Notes under the pieces: generated by a model
The model's database searches: none
Told to the model about the DNA's origin: nothing
The model's input: the letters and a program-made list of their open reading frames with translations, nothing else
In this document: one piece after another, positions 17,803 to 26,270 of the stretch
Layout: each line of letters begins with the position of its first letter
How positions within the stretch are numbered: the stretch's first letter is position 1
Made by a program: the position numbers and the translations under genes
Assembly: GCF_000745015.1 (NCBI RefSeq)
Contig: NZ_JQNA01000002.1
Location: 3,720,001 to 3,784,000 of the forward strand
Source of the DNA: Burkholderia sp. 9120
GTDB lineage: Bacteria > Pseudomonadota > Gammaproteobacteria > Burkholderiales > Burkholderiaceae
DNA: 64,000 nucleotides
Reading direction: 5' to 3'

Positions 17803-17816
17803 ACTAACATGTTAGT
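17803..17816. promoter_or_regulatory. Perfect palindrome, probable HpaR operator
   Basis: ACTAACATGTTAGT is a perfect 14-base dyad lying 26 bases upstream of hpaG1 and about 100 bases upstream of hpaR. MarR-family repressors bind such short dyads in divergent promoters. Binding by this HpaR is an inference from position and symmetry. Confidence 0.65.
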
Positions 17817-17914
17817 AGTGTCGCGCTTGATATGATCCATGGTCAATAGCCATGTCGGCTGATCGCGGGTTTTCCCTTAAGCTTCGACGGCTGCTTTTAA
17901 TTCTTCTTCGAAAC

Positions 17915-18364
17915 ATGTCCGCTGCCTCCACCCGAGTTTTGCACCGCAACCTGCCCATGCTGTTGTTGCGCGCCCGAGAAAAAATGATGGAGCGTTTCCG
18001 TCCATTGATTACCGCGCATGGATTGACCGAGCAGCAATGGCGCGTGATCCGCGCGCTCAACGAACACGGCCCGATGGAGCCGCGTCACATCTCCGACATC
18101 TGTACGATTTCAAGCCCAAGCATGGCCGGCGTGCTCGCGCGGATGGAGAGCATGGAACTGGTGATCAAGGAGCGTTTCGCGGAAGACCAGCGCCGCGTGC
18201 TGGTGTCGCTGACCGATACCAGCGTGGAACTGGTGCGGGTGATTTCAAAAGATCTCGAAGCGCATTACCGCGAGCTGGAGCGCCGGGTCGGACCGGAGAT
18301 CGTCGAACGGGTTTATCGCGCGGTGGACGATCTGCTGGCCGGTCTCGAAGAAGAGGACGAGTAA
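17915..18364 (+). CDS. hpaR: HpaR, MarR-type repressor of homoprotocatechuate degradation
   Basis: 149 residues from MSAASTRVLHRNLP. Winged-helix MarR family: LTEQQWRVIRALNEHGPMEP, recognition helix SSPSMAGVLARME and wing ERFAEDQRRVLVSLTD. The pattern NLPMLLLRAREKMM near the N-terminus is typical of HpaR. It is divergent from the hpa operon and probably represses both directions until the aromatic acid binds. An ATG at 17852 would add 21 residues overlapping the promoter and is less likely. The 3' end is only 9 bases from the convergent LuxR-type gene. Confidence 0.92.
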   Translation: MSAASTRVLHRNLPMLLLRAREKMMERFRPLITAHGLTEQQWRVIRALNEHGPMEPRHISDICTISSPSMAGVLARMESMELVIKERFAEDQRRVLVSLTDTSVELVRVISKDLEAHYRELERRVGPEIVERVYRAVDDLLAGLEEEDE

Positions 18365-18373
18365 CTCGGAGGC

Positions 18374-19510
18374 CTAGTTGCCCGCGTCGGCGCTCGTAGC
18401 ATGGCCGGCGTTGTCCCGCAGGCCGAGCAGCCAGGGAATCTGACTCTTGTCGTGCATGCCGAGCTTCTTGTACGCGCAACGCAGATAGTGGCGCACGGTA
18501 GCGGGTGAAATCGCCATGCGCTGCGCGACTTCCTTGTGCGAGAGACCGTCGCCATAGAGTTTGATCGCGCTGAGTTCGCGCGGACTCAACCGGTCGAGCG
18601 GCGAACGCTGGCGCGCTTCGAGCTGAAACAGGCCGACCACCGGCGAGCAACTCACGGTGACCGTTTCGCCCACATAAGGCTGCCCTGTGTCCGCATGCAG
18701 ATGCGCGATCAGCGGCGCCGGCAGATGCTGGTTCTGATAAACCGGCCACTCGCTGCGCAGAATCGTTTCGAACGCTTTATCCGCCTGGTGCACTGCACCG
18801 AAACCATCGCAGATCGCGCGAGCCGGTGTGGCGACGCTTTCACCACGCTCGCGCGTCAACTGGAATGAACGGCTGATCGTGAGTGCCGCGGTCAGATGCG
18901 GGATCACGTCTTCGAGCGTTTGCGCGTCGGTGGGGGAGAACGGTTTGTCGAGCGCGCGGCGGTAGACCGACAGAAATGTCGTGAGGCCGAAGCGATGATC
19001 GAGCGCCGACACCACCATCAGTTGCGCGAGCCCGTATTTGATCGCCCAGTTGCGAAACCGCGGGTCGATGCCCTGCGCGACGATCGATACCTCCAGCGCG
19101 CGCCCATAGCGATTCATCGAACCGATCGCGAGCGGATCGCAGTCGCGCACACGCTGCCAGTCGGTGAAGAATTCGCCCGGCAGGCCATACACGAAACTGT
19201 TGTGCATCACGGGACCGTTCGCCGTGTGCGTCGTCACGCCGGTCCAGCCGGCGTCGAACGGCAAGTGCCGCGATAGCAGGCGGAAGAAGCCGTGCTCGAA
19301 TTCGCCGATACCAGTGCGGTTGGCGAGTGCGTACAGGTCGAGTAGAAACAGACTCAGGCCGCGCGCGGCGGTGCCGTTGCCGGCGAGCGGGCCTTCGAAG
19401 TCGGCGCTGCGCGGGTCGAGCGGCGCGCCCGCGTAATCGTCGAGTGGAATCGCGGCGGGCATTTCGCCCCACTGATCGATAAACCGCTTGGTGTCTGCGA
19501 TGCCTGTCAC
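18374..19510 (-). CDS. LuxR-family transcriptional regulator
   Basis: 378 residues from a GTG start with GGAG six bases upstream; a GTG 12 codons further up (19546) lacks such a site. The first 300 residues form an unrecognised sensor domain without obvious transmembrane or autoinducer motifs. The C-terminus is a LuxR/GerE helix-turn-helix (LSPRELSAIKLYGDGLSHKEVAQRM, then SPATVRHYLRCAYKKLG). It is convergent with hpaR and stands 418 bases from the porin gene. Its target is unknown; the porin or the hpa operon are candidates by proximity. Confidence 0.82.
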   Translation of the reverse strand: MTGIADTKRFIDQWGEMPAAIPLDDYAGAPLDPRSADFEGPLAGNGTAARGLSLFLLDLYALANRTGIGEFEHGFFRLLSRHLPFDAGWTGVTTHTANGPVMHNSFVYGLPGEFFTDWQRVRDCDPLAIGSMNRYGRALEVSIVAQGIDPRFRNWAIKYGLAQLMVVSALDHRFGLTTFLSVYRRALDKPFSPTDAQTLEDVIPHLTAALTISRSFQLTRERGESVATPARAICDGFGAVHQADKAFETILRSEWPVYQNQHLPAPLIAHLHADTGQPYVGETVTVSCSPVVGLFQLEARQRSPLDRLSPRELSAIKLYGDGLSHKEVAQRMAISPATVRHYLRCAYKKLGMHDKSQIPWLLGLRDNAGHATSADAGN

Positions 19511-19928
19511 GCTGGCTCCTTCGGCTGTCGATAACGCGCGTTCCACGAGTGTTTCGCGAATGTCCCGCTGGTGCCCCGCTTGTGTCCCGCTTGTGTCCAG
19601 CGGATGCGGCGTGCCGGTCGATTATACGTGGCGCTTTTTTTGAAAAGCGCGGTGCCGGAAAGCACGTTTTGCCCCCCTCATTTGAACGGCCCCCTACCGT
19701 GAATTGCGCGCCGCAGCACGTCTAGCGTCGGTTCAACGCGTGTTGCTCGAACGCGCGCAGCGGGCCGCATCGACCCATCGCCAAGCCTCGTGCGGGTTTT
19801 CCATACCGTTCATCTGGACGTCTATTCAGCGCAATTGCCGCTACCGACACTGCCGTTGCACTCGATACGGGATGCAGGCCGCCGCGGCGGACCTACGACA
19901 ACAACATCGGACGGTTTGGAGCCTCTCA
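19511..19928. other. 418-bp intergenic region
   Basis: Non-coding space between the LuxR-type gene and the porin. It contains the 11-bp tandem repeat described separately and presumably both promoters. I see no gene, strong terminator or convincing promoter boxes in it. Confidence 0.5.
19561..19604. repeat. Degenerate 11-bp tandem repeat, 4 units
   Basis: Units TGTCCCGCTGG, TGCCCCGCTTG, TGTCCCGCTTG, TGTCCAGCGGA follow each other without gaps. They lie just upstream of the LuxR-type gene start. Confidence 0.7.
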
Positions 19929-20985
19929 ATGAAACGAATCATGGCAGCGCGGCGGTCGACGAACGTGGGCAGCGGCATTGAGCGCGGCGGCTTGCGTCGG
20001 CAGTGGCGCCGCGCATGCGCAGTCTACGGTGACGTTGTACGGGTTGATCGACGCGGGCGTTCAGTACCGCACCAACGCGGACGGCCAGCACAGCGCGGTG
20101 AATCTGCAGAACTACGGCGTGCTGCCGTCGCAGGTCGGCCTGACCGGCACGGAAGATCTGGGCGGCGGATTGCAGGCGCTGTTCCGCCTGGAGCAGGGCA
20201 TCAATGTCAACGACGGCACCGCCACCGTGCCGGGCTATGCGTTCTTTCGCGGCGCTTACGTGGGCTTGAGCGGCAAGTTCGGCACCGTCACGCTCGGGCG
20301 GCAGTTCAGTGTGCTGTTCGACCGCACGGTGTTCTACGACCCGTTGCTGTACGCCGCGTACAGCGGTCAGGGCGTGATGGTGCCGCTGTCGGCGAACTTC
20401 ATCGACAACTCGGTGAAGTTCAAATCCGCCGACTACGGCGGCTTCAGCGCCGAAGCGCTGGCGGCGACCGGCGGCGTGGCCGGCAACTCGCGCTCGGGCC
20501 GCGTGCTGGAAATCGGCGCGCAATACGCGGGCAACGGTTACGGGATCAGCGCAGCGCTGCATCGCGCGCAAGGCACCGTGTCCGGCGACGTCGACACCTC
20601 GGGATTGCAACAGACCATCGGCACGCTAGCCGCGCATTGGGACATCGCGACGCTGTCGCTCTACGGCGGCGCGGAACGCCAAACCGGTCCACTCGCGCCG
20701 TCGAAAACCGTCGCATGGGGCGGCGCGCGCTATCAGGCGACGCCGTTCGTCGGCTTCGCGGGCGGCATCTACAAGACCTGGTCGAGCACGCCGAGCGTCG
20801 GTCACCCGACGCTGTTCATCGCGAGCGGCACGTATGCGCTGTCCAGGCGCACGGTCGCTTACGTGAATCTGGGCTACTCGCGCAACAGTAGCCAAAGCTC
20901 GCAACCGGTCTATGAATACGACCCGACGCCGTTGAATGGCGCGTCGCAGTTCGGCGCGATGCTCGGCATGTATCACACGTTCTGA
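19929..20985 (+). CDS. Gram-negative porin with an apparent frameshift in the signal peptide
   Basis: The mature part (QSTVTLYGLIDAG onward, about 320 residues, ending GMYHTF) is a 16-strand general porin of the burkholderial type, with TEDLGGGLQALFRLE and FGTVTLGRQ. The start with a ribosome binding site is ATG 19929 (GGAG nine bases upstream), giving MKRIMAARRSTNV. That frame does not join the mature frame. Removing one G from the GGG at 19967-19969 gives an ideal signal peptide that ends AAHA before Gln. In the mature frame the only start is a TTG at 19978, which leaves a charge-free 15-residue leader. Either the sequence has an error or the gene is inactivated or phase-variable. It is followed by an MFS gene. 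Confidence 0.75.
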
Positions 20986-21100
20986 GTTGGCCCGGCGCCG
21001 GCGCCGGCGTGGCGCTTCAGCTTGCGGCAGTGCCGGTGATTTGCGTTTTCTGTCTTCACCGCGCTGTCGTTGCAACCGCAACCGTTACCTCTGAGCCCCA

Positions 21101-22351
21101 ATGAAAACTCCTTCGACTTCTTTTGCTCCGTCTGTCGCCGCGCCGCGCGAATTCGCGACGTCCACGCTGCTATCGCTGGTCGTGTTCGCGGCGATCACGC
21201 CGTTGCTGCTGCTGGTCGCGCCGGCGGTCGCCGCGCAGCTCGGCGGGCAACTCGGTCTGAGCGCGTCGCAGATCGGCACGTACTTTTTCGTCGAACTCGG
21301 CGCGTTCAGTTGCGCGACCTTGCCTTCGCTGCTGTGGCTCGGACGCGTGGACGCGCGACGCGTCGCGGCCGTCGCCACGGCGGTGTTCTGTATCGGCAAT
21401 GTCGCCACCGCCGTGCTGATGCCGGGTTTCGTCGCGCTGCTGGTGCTGCGCGCGTTGACCGCGCTCGGCGGCGGCACGCTGATGGTGCTGTGCATGACGA
21501 GCGCGGCGACGAGCGGTAATCGGGACCGCGTGTATGGGCTGTGGGTGGTCGGGCAGTTGGTGGCCGGTGCGCTTGGTCTGTTCCTGCTGCCGCATCTGTT
21601 CGACGCGTTCGGTTTGCGCGCGCTGTATGGGGTGCTGGCGGTGTTGGCGTTGCTTGCTTCGCCGTTGACGCGTGGGTTCGATGCGGCTTTGGGTGGGGCG
21701 AATCGTGCGGGTGGTGCGGGTGGTGCGAGTGGTGGAAGCGGTGCGGACGTCAAGCAATCGCAAAACGAAGGCTCCGGCGCACGCGGCACATGGCAACTGG
21801 CCACGCTGGTCATCGGCGGTGTGCTCGCTTTTTACGTGGCGATTGGCGGCGTCTGGACCTTCGCGAGCAAGGCCGCGTCGCTTGCCGGACTCGATGCGGG
21901 ACACACCGGCGAACTGCTGGCGATCGCCAGCGTGATGGGGATTATCGGCGCGGCGTGCGCGTCGCTGATCGGCAACCGGCTCGCGCGCGCGGCGATGATG
22001 CTGACGGGTTACGCGATTCTCGTCGCGGCCTTGCTCGGCCTGTCGACCCACCCCGGCGCGACCGGCTACGCCGCCGCGATCTTCGCGTTCAAGTTCGCGT
22101 GGACCTTCGTGCTGCCGTTCATTCTCGCGGCCGCCGCGAAAACCGATACGTCGGGCCGCTTGATCGCCACCTTGAACTTCGTGATCGGCGCGGGTCTCGC
22201 GGTCGGTCCGCTGATTGCAGGCGTGCTGCTCGACGCCGGCGCAGGACTTTCCAGCCTGTTTCTGGGCGCGGCGGCGATCAGCACGCTGTCGTTCGTGTGC
22301 CTGCTGCGAGTGGAGCGCAGCGGGCGCGAAGTAACGGCCGCGCAGCGTTGA
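21101..22351 (+). CDS. MFS transporter
   Basis: 416 residues with about 12 hydrophobic helices in two blocks. The central cytoplasmic loop (about residues 200-228) is unusually Gly/Ala/Ser-rich (ANRAGGAGGASGGSG) and encoded by G-rich short repeats. The protein is close to aromatic-compound and drug-type major facilitator proteins, but I cannot name the substrate. It lies between the porin and the HDAC-like hydrolase on the same strand, 57 bases before the latter. It may import or export the amide/amine handled there. Confidence 0.85.
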   Translation: MKTPSTSFAPSVAAPREFATSTLLSLVVFAAITPLLLLVAPAVAAQLGGQLGLSASQIGTYFFVELGAFSCATLPSLLWLGRVDARRVAAVATAVFCIGNVATAVLMPGFVALLVLRALTALGGGTLMVLCMTSAATSGNRDRVYGLWVVGQLVAGALGLFLLPHLFDAFGLRALYGVLAVLALLASPLTRGFDAALGGANRAGGAGGASGGSGADVKQSQNEGSGARGTWQLATLVIGGVLAFYVAIGGVWTFASKAASLAGLDAGHTGELLAIASVMGIIGAACASLIGNRLARAAMMLTGYAILVAALLGLSTHPGATGYAAAIFAFKFAWTFVLPFILAAAAKTDTSGRLIATLNFVIGAGLAVGPLIAGVLLDAGAGLSSLFLGAAAISTLSFVCLLRVERSGREVTAAQR

Positions 22352-22407
22352 AAGCGCGCGTGGCCGGTCGATCTGAATCCACAAGTGAACTACAGGTAAC
22401 GGACATC

Positions 22408-23535
22408 ATGAGCAAGACAGCTTTTTTCACGGACGAACGCACTTTCTGGCACACGGGCGGCACGCATGCGCTGTTCTTCCCGGTCGGCGGCTGGGTACAG
22501 CCGCCGTCGAGCAGCGGCTACGCGGAGTCGCCCGACTCGAAGCGCCGCCTGCTCGCGTTGATCCAGACCTCGGGGCTCGCCAATACGCTCGCCATGCAGG
22601 GCGCGCCGCTCGCGACCCAGGACGATCTGCTGCGGGTTCATCCGCGTGACTATCTGAGCCGTTTCAAGGCGCTCAGCGACACGACCGGCGGCGATCTCGG
22701 CGACCTCGCGCCGTTCGGCAAGGGCAGTTACGAAATCGCGGCGCTGTCGGCGGGTCTCGCCATTGGCGCGCTCGACGCCGTGCTCGCGCGGCGTGCGAGC
22801 AATGCGTTCTCGTTGTCGCGGCCGCCCGGTCACCATTGTCTGCGTGACAAGCCGATGGGCTTCTGCCTGTTCGCCAACATTCCGGTCGCGATCGAAGCGG
22901 CGCGCGCCAAGCATCGCGTGGAACGGGTCGCCGTGATCGACTGGGACGTGCACCACGGCAACGGCACGCAGTCGATCTACTACGACGATCCGAACACGCT
23001 GACCGTGTCGCTGCATCAGGACCGCTGCTTTCCGCCGGGCTATAGCGGTGCGGACGAACGCGGCGCGGGCGCTGGCATCGGCGCCAATCTGAACGTGCCG
23101 TTGCTACCGGGCGGCGGCCACGACGCGTACCTGTATGCATTCGAGCGGATCGTGCTGCCCGCGCTGGACGCGTTCAAGCCCGATCTGATCGTGGTGGCGA
23201 GCGGGCTCGACGCCAGCGCGGTCGATCCGCTCGCGCGCATGCTGCTGCACAGCGAAAGCTATCGCACGATGACGCAGTTGATGCGCGACGCCGCCGAGCG
23301 GCATTGCGACGGCCGGCTCGTGATCGTCCACGAGGGCGGCTATTCGGAAGCGTATGTGCCGTTCTGCGGCCACGCGATCGTGGAAACGCTGGCGGACGTG
23401 CGTACTCAGGTGAGCGACCCGATGCTCGAACTGGCCATCGCGCAGCAGCCCAACGCGCGTTTTCAGGCGTTTCAGCGTGGGTTGATCGATGAACTTGCCG
23501 ACGAGTTCGGGTTTTCACGCCTGATGAGTGTGTGA
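22408..23535 (+). CDS. HDAC-like amidohydrolase (acetylpolyamine amidohydrolase type)
   Basis: 375 residues. Zinc-dependent class II histone-deacetylase fold. The charge relay is in RPPGHHC (His142, His143). The zinc ligands are Asp180 and His182 in DWDVHHGNG and Asp268 in SGLDAS, and the transition-state Tyr312 is in EGGYS. These positions coincide with those I recall for the bacterial HDAH of strain FB188. Such enzymes deacetylate small N-acyl amines; no histone role is implied. No signal peptide, so it acts in the cytoplasm. Together with the preceding MFS carrier and the amine-oxidising genes downstream it suggests hydrolysis of N-acetylated amines; the true substrate is unknown. Confidence 0.9.
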   Translation: MSKTAFFTDERTFWHTGGTHALFFPVGGWVQPPSSSGYAESPDSKRRLLALIQTSGLANTLAMQGAPLATQDDLLRVHPRDYLSRFKALSDTTGGDLGDLAPFGKGSYEIAALSAGLAIGALDAVLARRASNAFSLSRPPGHHCLRDKPMGFCLFANIPVAIEAARAKHRVERVAVIDWDVHHGNGTQSIYYDDPNTLTVSLHQDRCFPPGYSGADERGAGAGIGANLNVPLLPGGGHDAYLYAFERIVLPALDAFKPDLIVVASGLDASAVDPLARMLLHSESYRTMTQLMRDAAERHCDGRLVIVHEGGYSEAYVPFCGHAIVETLADVRTQVSDPMLELAIAQQPNARFQAFQRGLIDELADEFGFSRLMSV

Positions 23536-23569
23536 GCGTGTGAGCTTGGAAGCTTTTGAGCCTTTGAGC
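23530..23569. repeat. Degenerate 8-bp tandem repeat, 5 units
   Basis: Units GTGTGAGC, GTGTGAGC, TTGGAAGC, TTTTGAGC, CTTTGAGC, starting across the stop codon of the HDAC-like gene. Confidence 0.65.
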
Positions 23570-23700
23570 GCGGCGTCCCACGGGCACGTTGTCATCCTTC
23601 TGGTGGATGCCGCCGCGCCCGTGGCCTCCGTACAGTAGCCACAGGCGCTGCGGCGGATAACAACCGCGGCTATTCATCGAACTACTGGAGCAATACCGTC

Positions 23701-24540
23701 ATGAGATCTCAACCCGTTTTCATCCAGGTCGGCGCGCTGGCCGAAGGCTTTGCACCCGACAGTCACATTCTTTCGCCGGTCGGCGATCTGAGCGGCCGCA
23801 CGTTGCGGCTTGATTTCGCCGACGGCCCGGCGGTCACGCTGACGTTCGTGTCGGCGGACGTGGTGCGGACCGAACATGGCGAATTCGAATGCCGGGTCAC
23901 GTCGGTGCGCGACAGCATCTATTTCGTCGATTACATCGGCGGCGATGCTGGCGTCGACAAGCAGAGCGACGGCAGCGCGCGACCGGTTTCCACGAGCTAC
24001 GTGCTCGACGTGAAGCAGGGTCTGTGTACGTCGGTCACCGGTACGCTGCCGAACGAAAGCGAAGCCCGCACGGATGCGTTCACGCGTGTTGAACGCGGCA
24101 TGGAACTGACGAGCGTGCAGGCGAATTTTCGCCACGGCCGGATTGCGCCGCAGGGCAGCGCGGCCGCATCCCAGACGACTTTGCATCATCCGACGCGCGA
24201 GCTGATCGGCATGCGCAATCTGTACACGTACAGCGCCACGGAGCGCTACGAGCACGTCTATCTGAACGAAAACTTCTACGCGTGGCAGTGTCTGTCGGGT
24301 GTGGAAGCCGGTCTCGCGGACGTGGATCGCTGTCATTACATTGCCATCGCCGACGATCTGTTCCTGTTCGTCTGGCGCGAAAAAATCATTCCGACGCTCG
24401 GCGTGGTGATGATCGATCTCGCGCGCAATAAGACCGACGGCAAGATTTTCGGCTACCAGGGCAACCAGTTCGGCGCGCTGTCGAACTTTCCGGTCGGCGC
24501 GCTGGCGCAGGTGCTCAACGTGACGCAGTACCCGCAATGA
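23701..24540 (+). CDS. moaF: MoaF family protein
   Basis: 279 residues with an N-terminal beta-rich half (about 1-110) and a C-terminal half carrying the MoaF signature: LIGMRNLYTYSATERYEHVYLN, FYAWQCLSG and LFLFVWREKIIPT. Databases often call this molybdenum cofactor biosynthesis protein F. From memory the name comes from the monoamine-inducible moa operon of Klebsiella, and no molybdopterin genes are nearby here. The stop overlaps the ATG of the next SDR gene (ATGA), so the two are translationally coupled. The biochemical role is unknown; a lipocalin-like ligand-binding fold is plausible. Confidence 0.88.
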   Translation: MRSQPVFIQVGALAEGFAPDSHILSPVGDLSGRTLRLDFADGPAVTLTFVSADVVRTEHGEFECRVTSVRDSIYFVDYIGGDAGVDKQSDGSARPVSTSYVLDVKQGLCTSVTGTLPNESEARTDAFTRVERGMELTSVQANFRHGRIAPQGSAAASQTTLHHPTRELIGMRNLYTYSATERYEHVYLNENFYAWQCLSGVEAGLADVDRCHYIAIADDLFLFVWREKIIPTLGVVMIDLARNKTDGKIFGYQGNQFGALSNFPVGALAQVLNVTQYPQ

Positions 24541-25343
24541 ACAGCGCAGCGCAAATGCCGCTACAGGTACGCGATTTCGCGGGCAAGGCGGTGCTGGTCA
24601 CGGGCGGCGCGCAAGGCATCGGCTTCGGCATCGCCGCGGCGTTTGCGGCGCGCGGCGCTGATGTGGCGATTGCCGATTTGCGCGGCGAGGCGGCTTCGGC
24701 TGCCGCGCAGCGCATCGCGCAACAGGGCAGCGGCACGGCACGCGCTTATGAGGCGGACCTCGCCGAGCACGCGCAAATCGCGCGCCTCGTCGCCGAGGTG
24801 GAAGCGGATTTCGGTCGCCTCGACGTGGTCGTGCACAACGCCGCGTATTTCCCGCTCACCGCGTTCGACGCGATCACGCCCGCCATTTTGCAGCGCACGT
24901 TAGCGGTGAATCTCAGCGCGCTGTTCTGGCTCGCGCAGGCGGCGACGCCCGCGTTTATCCGGCAGGGCGGCGGGCGGATGCTGGCGACGTCGTCGGTCAC
25001 GGGGCCACGAGTCGCCTATCCTGGGCTCGCGCATTACGCGGCGTCGAAGGCGGGCGTGAACGGCTTCATTCGCGCGGCTGCACTGGAACTGGCTCGGCAC
25101 AGGATCACGGTCAATGGCGTCGAGCCCGGCATGATCCGCACGCCTGCCATGGACAACCTTGGCGACGACGCGCACAACCGGCGCATCGAACAGGGCATTC
25201 CGCTCGGGCGTCTGGGCGAGCCGTCGGATATCGCGGCGGCCATGCTGTTTCTCGCTTCGGATGCGGCGTCGTATATCACCGGGCAGACCATCGTGGTCGA
25301 CGGCGGCGCGACGCTGCCCGAGTCGACCGCTGTGCAGGGGTAG
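24537..25343 (+). CDS. SDR-family oxidoreductase
   Basis: 268 residues, classical short-chain dehydrogenase: cofactor motif TGGAQGIG near residue 22, acidic ADLR after the second strand (favouring NAD), NAA in VVHNAAYF, catalytic Ser in TSSVTG and YAASK. It ends with a typical SDR C-terminus (DIAAAMLFLASDAASYITG). It is coupled to moaF by a 4-base overlap, so the two probably act on the same substrate, perhaps a hydroxylated or reduced intermediate of amine degradation. The stop lies 85 bases from a convergent SDR gene. Confidence 0.9.
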   Translation: MNSAAQMPLQVRDFAGKAVLVTGGAQGIGFGIAAAFAARGADVAIADLRGEAASAAAQRIAQQGSGTARAYEADLAEHAQIARLVAEVEADFGRLDVVVHNAAYFPLTAFDAITPAILQRTLAVNLSALFWLAQAATPAFIRQGGGRMLATSSVTGPRVAYPGLAHYAASKAGVNGFIRAAALELARHRITVNGVEPGMIRTPAMDNLGDDAHNRRIEQGIPLGRLGEPSDIAAAMLFLASDAASYITGQTIVVDGGATLPESTAVQG

Positions 25344-25368
25344 GGCACGGCGGCGTTGTTCAATTCGA

Positions 25369-25397
25369 AGCGCTCGCGAGCAACGCTCACGAGCGCT
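25369..25397. terminator. Hairpin between convergent SDR genes
   Basis: AGCGCTCG at 25369-25376 pairs with CGAGCGCT at 25390-25397 across a 13-base loop. There is no U-tract, so termination is uncertain. Confidence 0.3.
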
Positions 25398-25428
25398 AAC
25401 CAGCGCATGCAAACGCATCAAAGACGTA

Positions 25429-26214
25429 TCACAGATGCTCGAACGCCAGCGTCGGCACATCGACAATCGACGAACCACCGTCGGCGACCAGCGTCGCGCC
25501 CGTCACGATCGACGCCGCCGGCGACGCCAGAAACTCGCACACGCCGGCGATTTCCTCGGCGGACGCGGGGCGGCGCAACGGCACGTCGGCGCAGACACGC
25601 TGATAGGCCGCATCGAGCGATTCGTCGTAGTGCTGCATCAGCGGCGCCATTTCCGCGTCGGCCATCGGCGTGCGGACCCAGCCGGGGCACACGGCGTTGA
25701 CGCGCACGCCGTGCGGGCCGTAATCGCGTGCGAGCGAACGGGTCAGGCCGATCAGCGCGTGCTTCGATGTGGTGTAGCCGCATACGGCCGGGCCGGCCGC
25801 AAGCGATGCGATCGACGCCACCAGCACGATCGCGCCGCGTCGTTCGATCAGATCCGGCAGGCAGGCGCGCGCGGCAACGAAGGCGGTGTCGAGATTGGCG
25901 CGCATCGCGGCGGACCACGCGGCGTCGTCGGTGTCGGTGGCGCTGCCCATGCCGAAGCCGCCCGCGCAGGCGATCAGCGCGTCGACGCTGCCGCCTTGCG
26001 CCTTGATCGCGGCGTTGAAGCGGGCCCAGTCGGCGCTGCTGGCGGCGTCGCCGACGAGCACGAGGCCGCCGGTTTCGCGCGCCACCTGTTCGAGCGGTTC
26101 GCGGCGCCGGCCGATCAGCGCCACGCGCGCGCCGCGTGCCGCGAAAAGCCGGGCGCAGGCTTCACCGATGCCGGTGCCCGCGCCTGTAATGACCACCGTG
26201 CGTTGTTTGGACAT
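25429..26214 (-). CDS. SDR-family oxidoreductase
   Basis: 261 residues. Cofactor motif TGAGTGIG near residue 11, IGRR with Arg after strand 2 (suggesting NADP), CAGG, Ser in VASIAS, YTTSK and the C-terminal ADGGSS. Transcribed opposite to the moaF-SDR pair and separated by 56 bases from the divergent LuxR-type gene. That neighbour is a likely regulator of the pair, and the second reductase may handle a related alcohol or ketone. The sequence does not tell the substrate. Confidence 0.88.
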   Translation of the reverse strand: MSKQRTVVITGAGTGIGEACARLFAARGARVALIGRRREPLEQVARETGGLVLVGDAASSADWARFNAAIKAQGGSVDALIACAGGFGMGSATDTDDAAWSAAMRANLDTAFVAARACLPDLIERRGAIVLVASIASLAAGPAVCGYTTSKHALIGLTRSLARDYGPHGVRVNAVCPGWVRTPMADAEMAPLMQHYDESLDAAYQRVCADVPLRRPASAEEIAGVCEFLASPAASIVTGATLVADGGSSIVDVPTLAFEHL

Positions 26215-26270
26215 GGGGTTCCTTATGACTGTCGTGTTGAGTTGAATTCGCAGAAGCGAGGAGGTGAAGC

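Noticed and set aside
17852..17914. Upstream ATG for hpaR
   Set aside because: The added Arg/Leu-rich residues are not HpaR-like and would lie in the promoter region.
19704..20891. 395-codon frame overlapping the porin
   Set aside because: It is the out-of-frame continuation from the true porin ATG; Arg-rich after the frameshift. Only its first codons matter, as the disrupted leader.
22408..23535. Histone deacetylase function
   Set aside because: The fold is shared, but the bacterial enzyme and its context point to small N-acyl amines.
23701..24540. MoaF as a molybdenum cofactor biosynthesis enzyme
   Set aside because: No molybdopterin genes or molybdoenzyme nearby; the name reflects the moa operon, so I did not assign that pathway.
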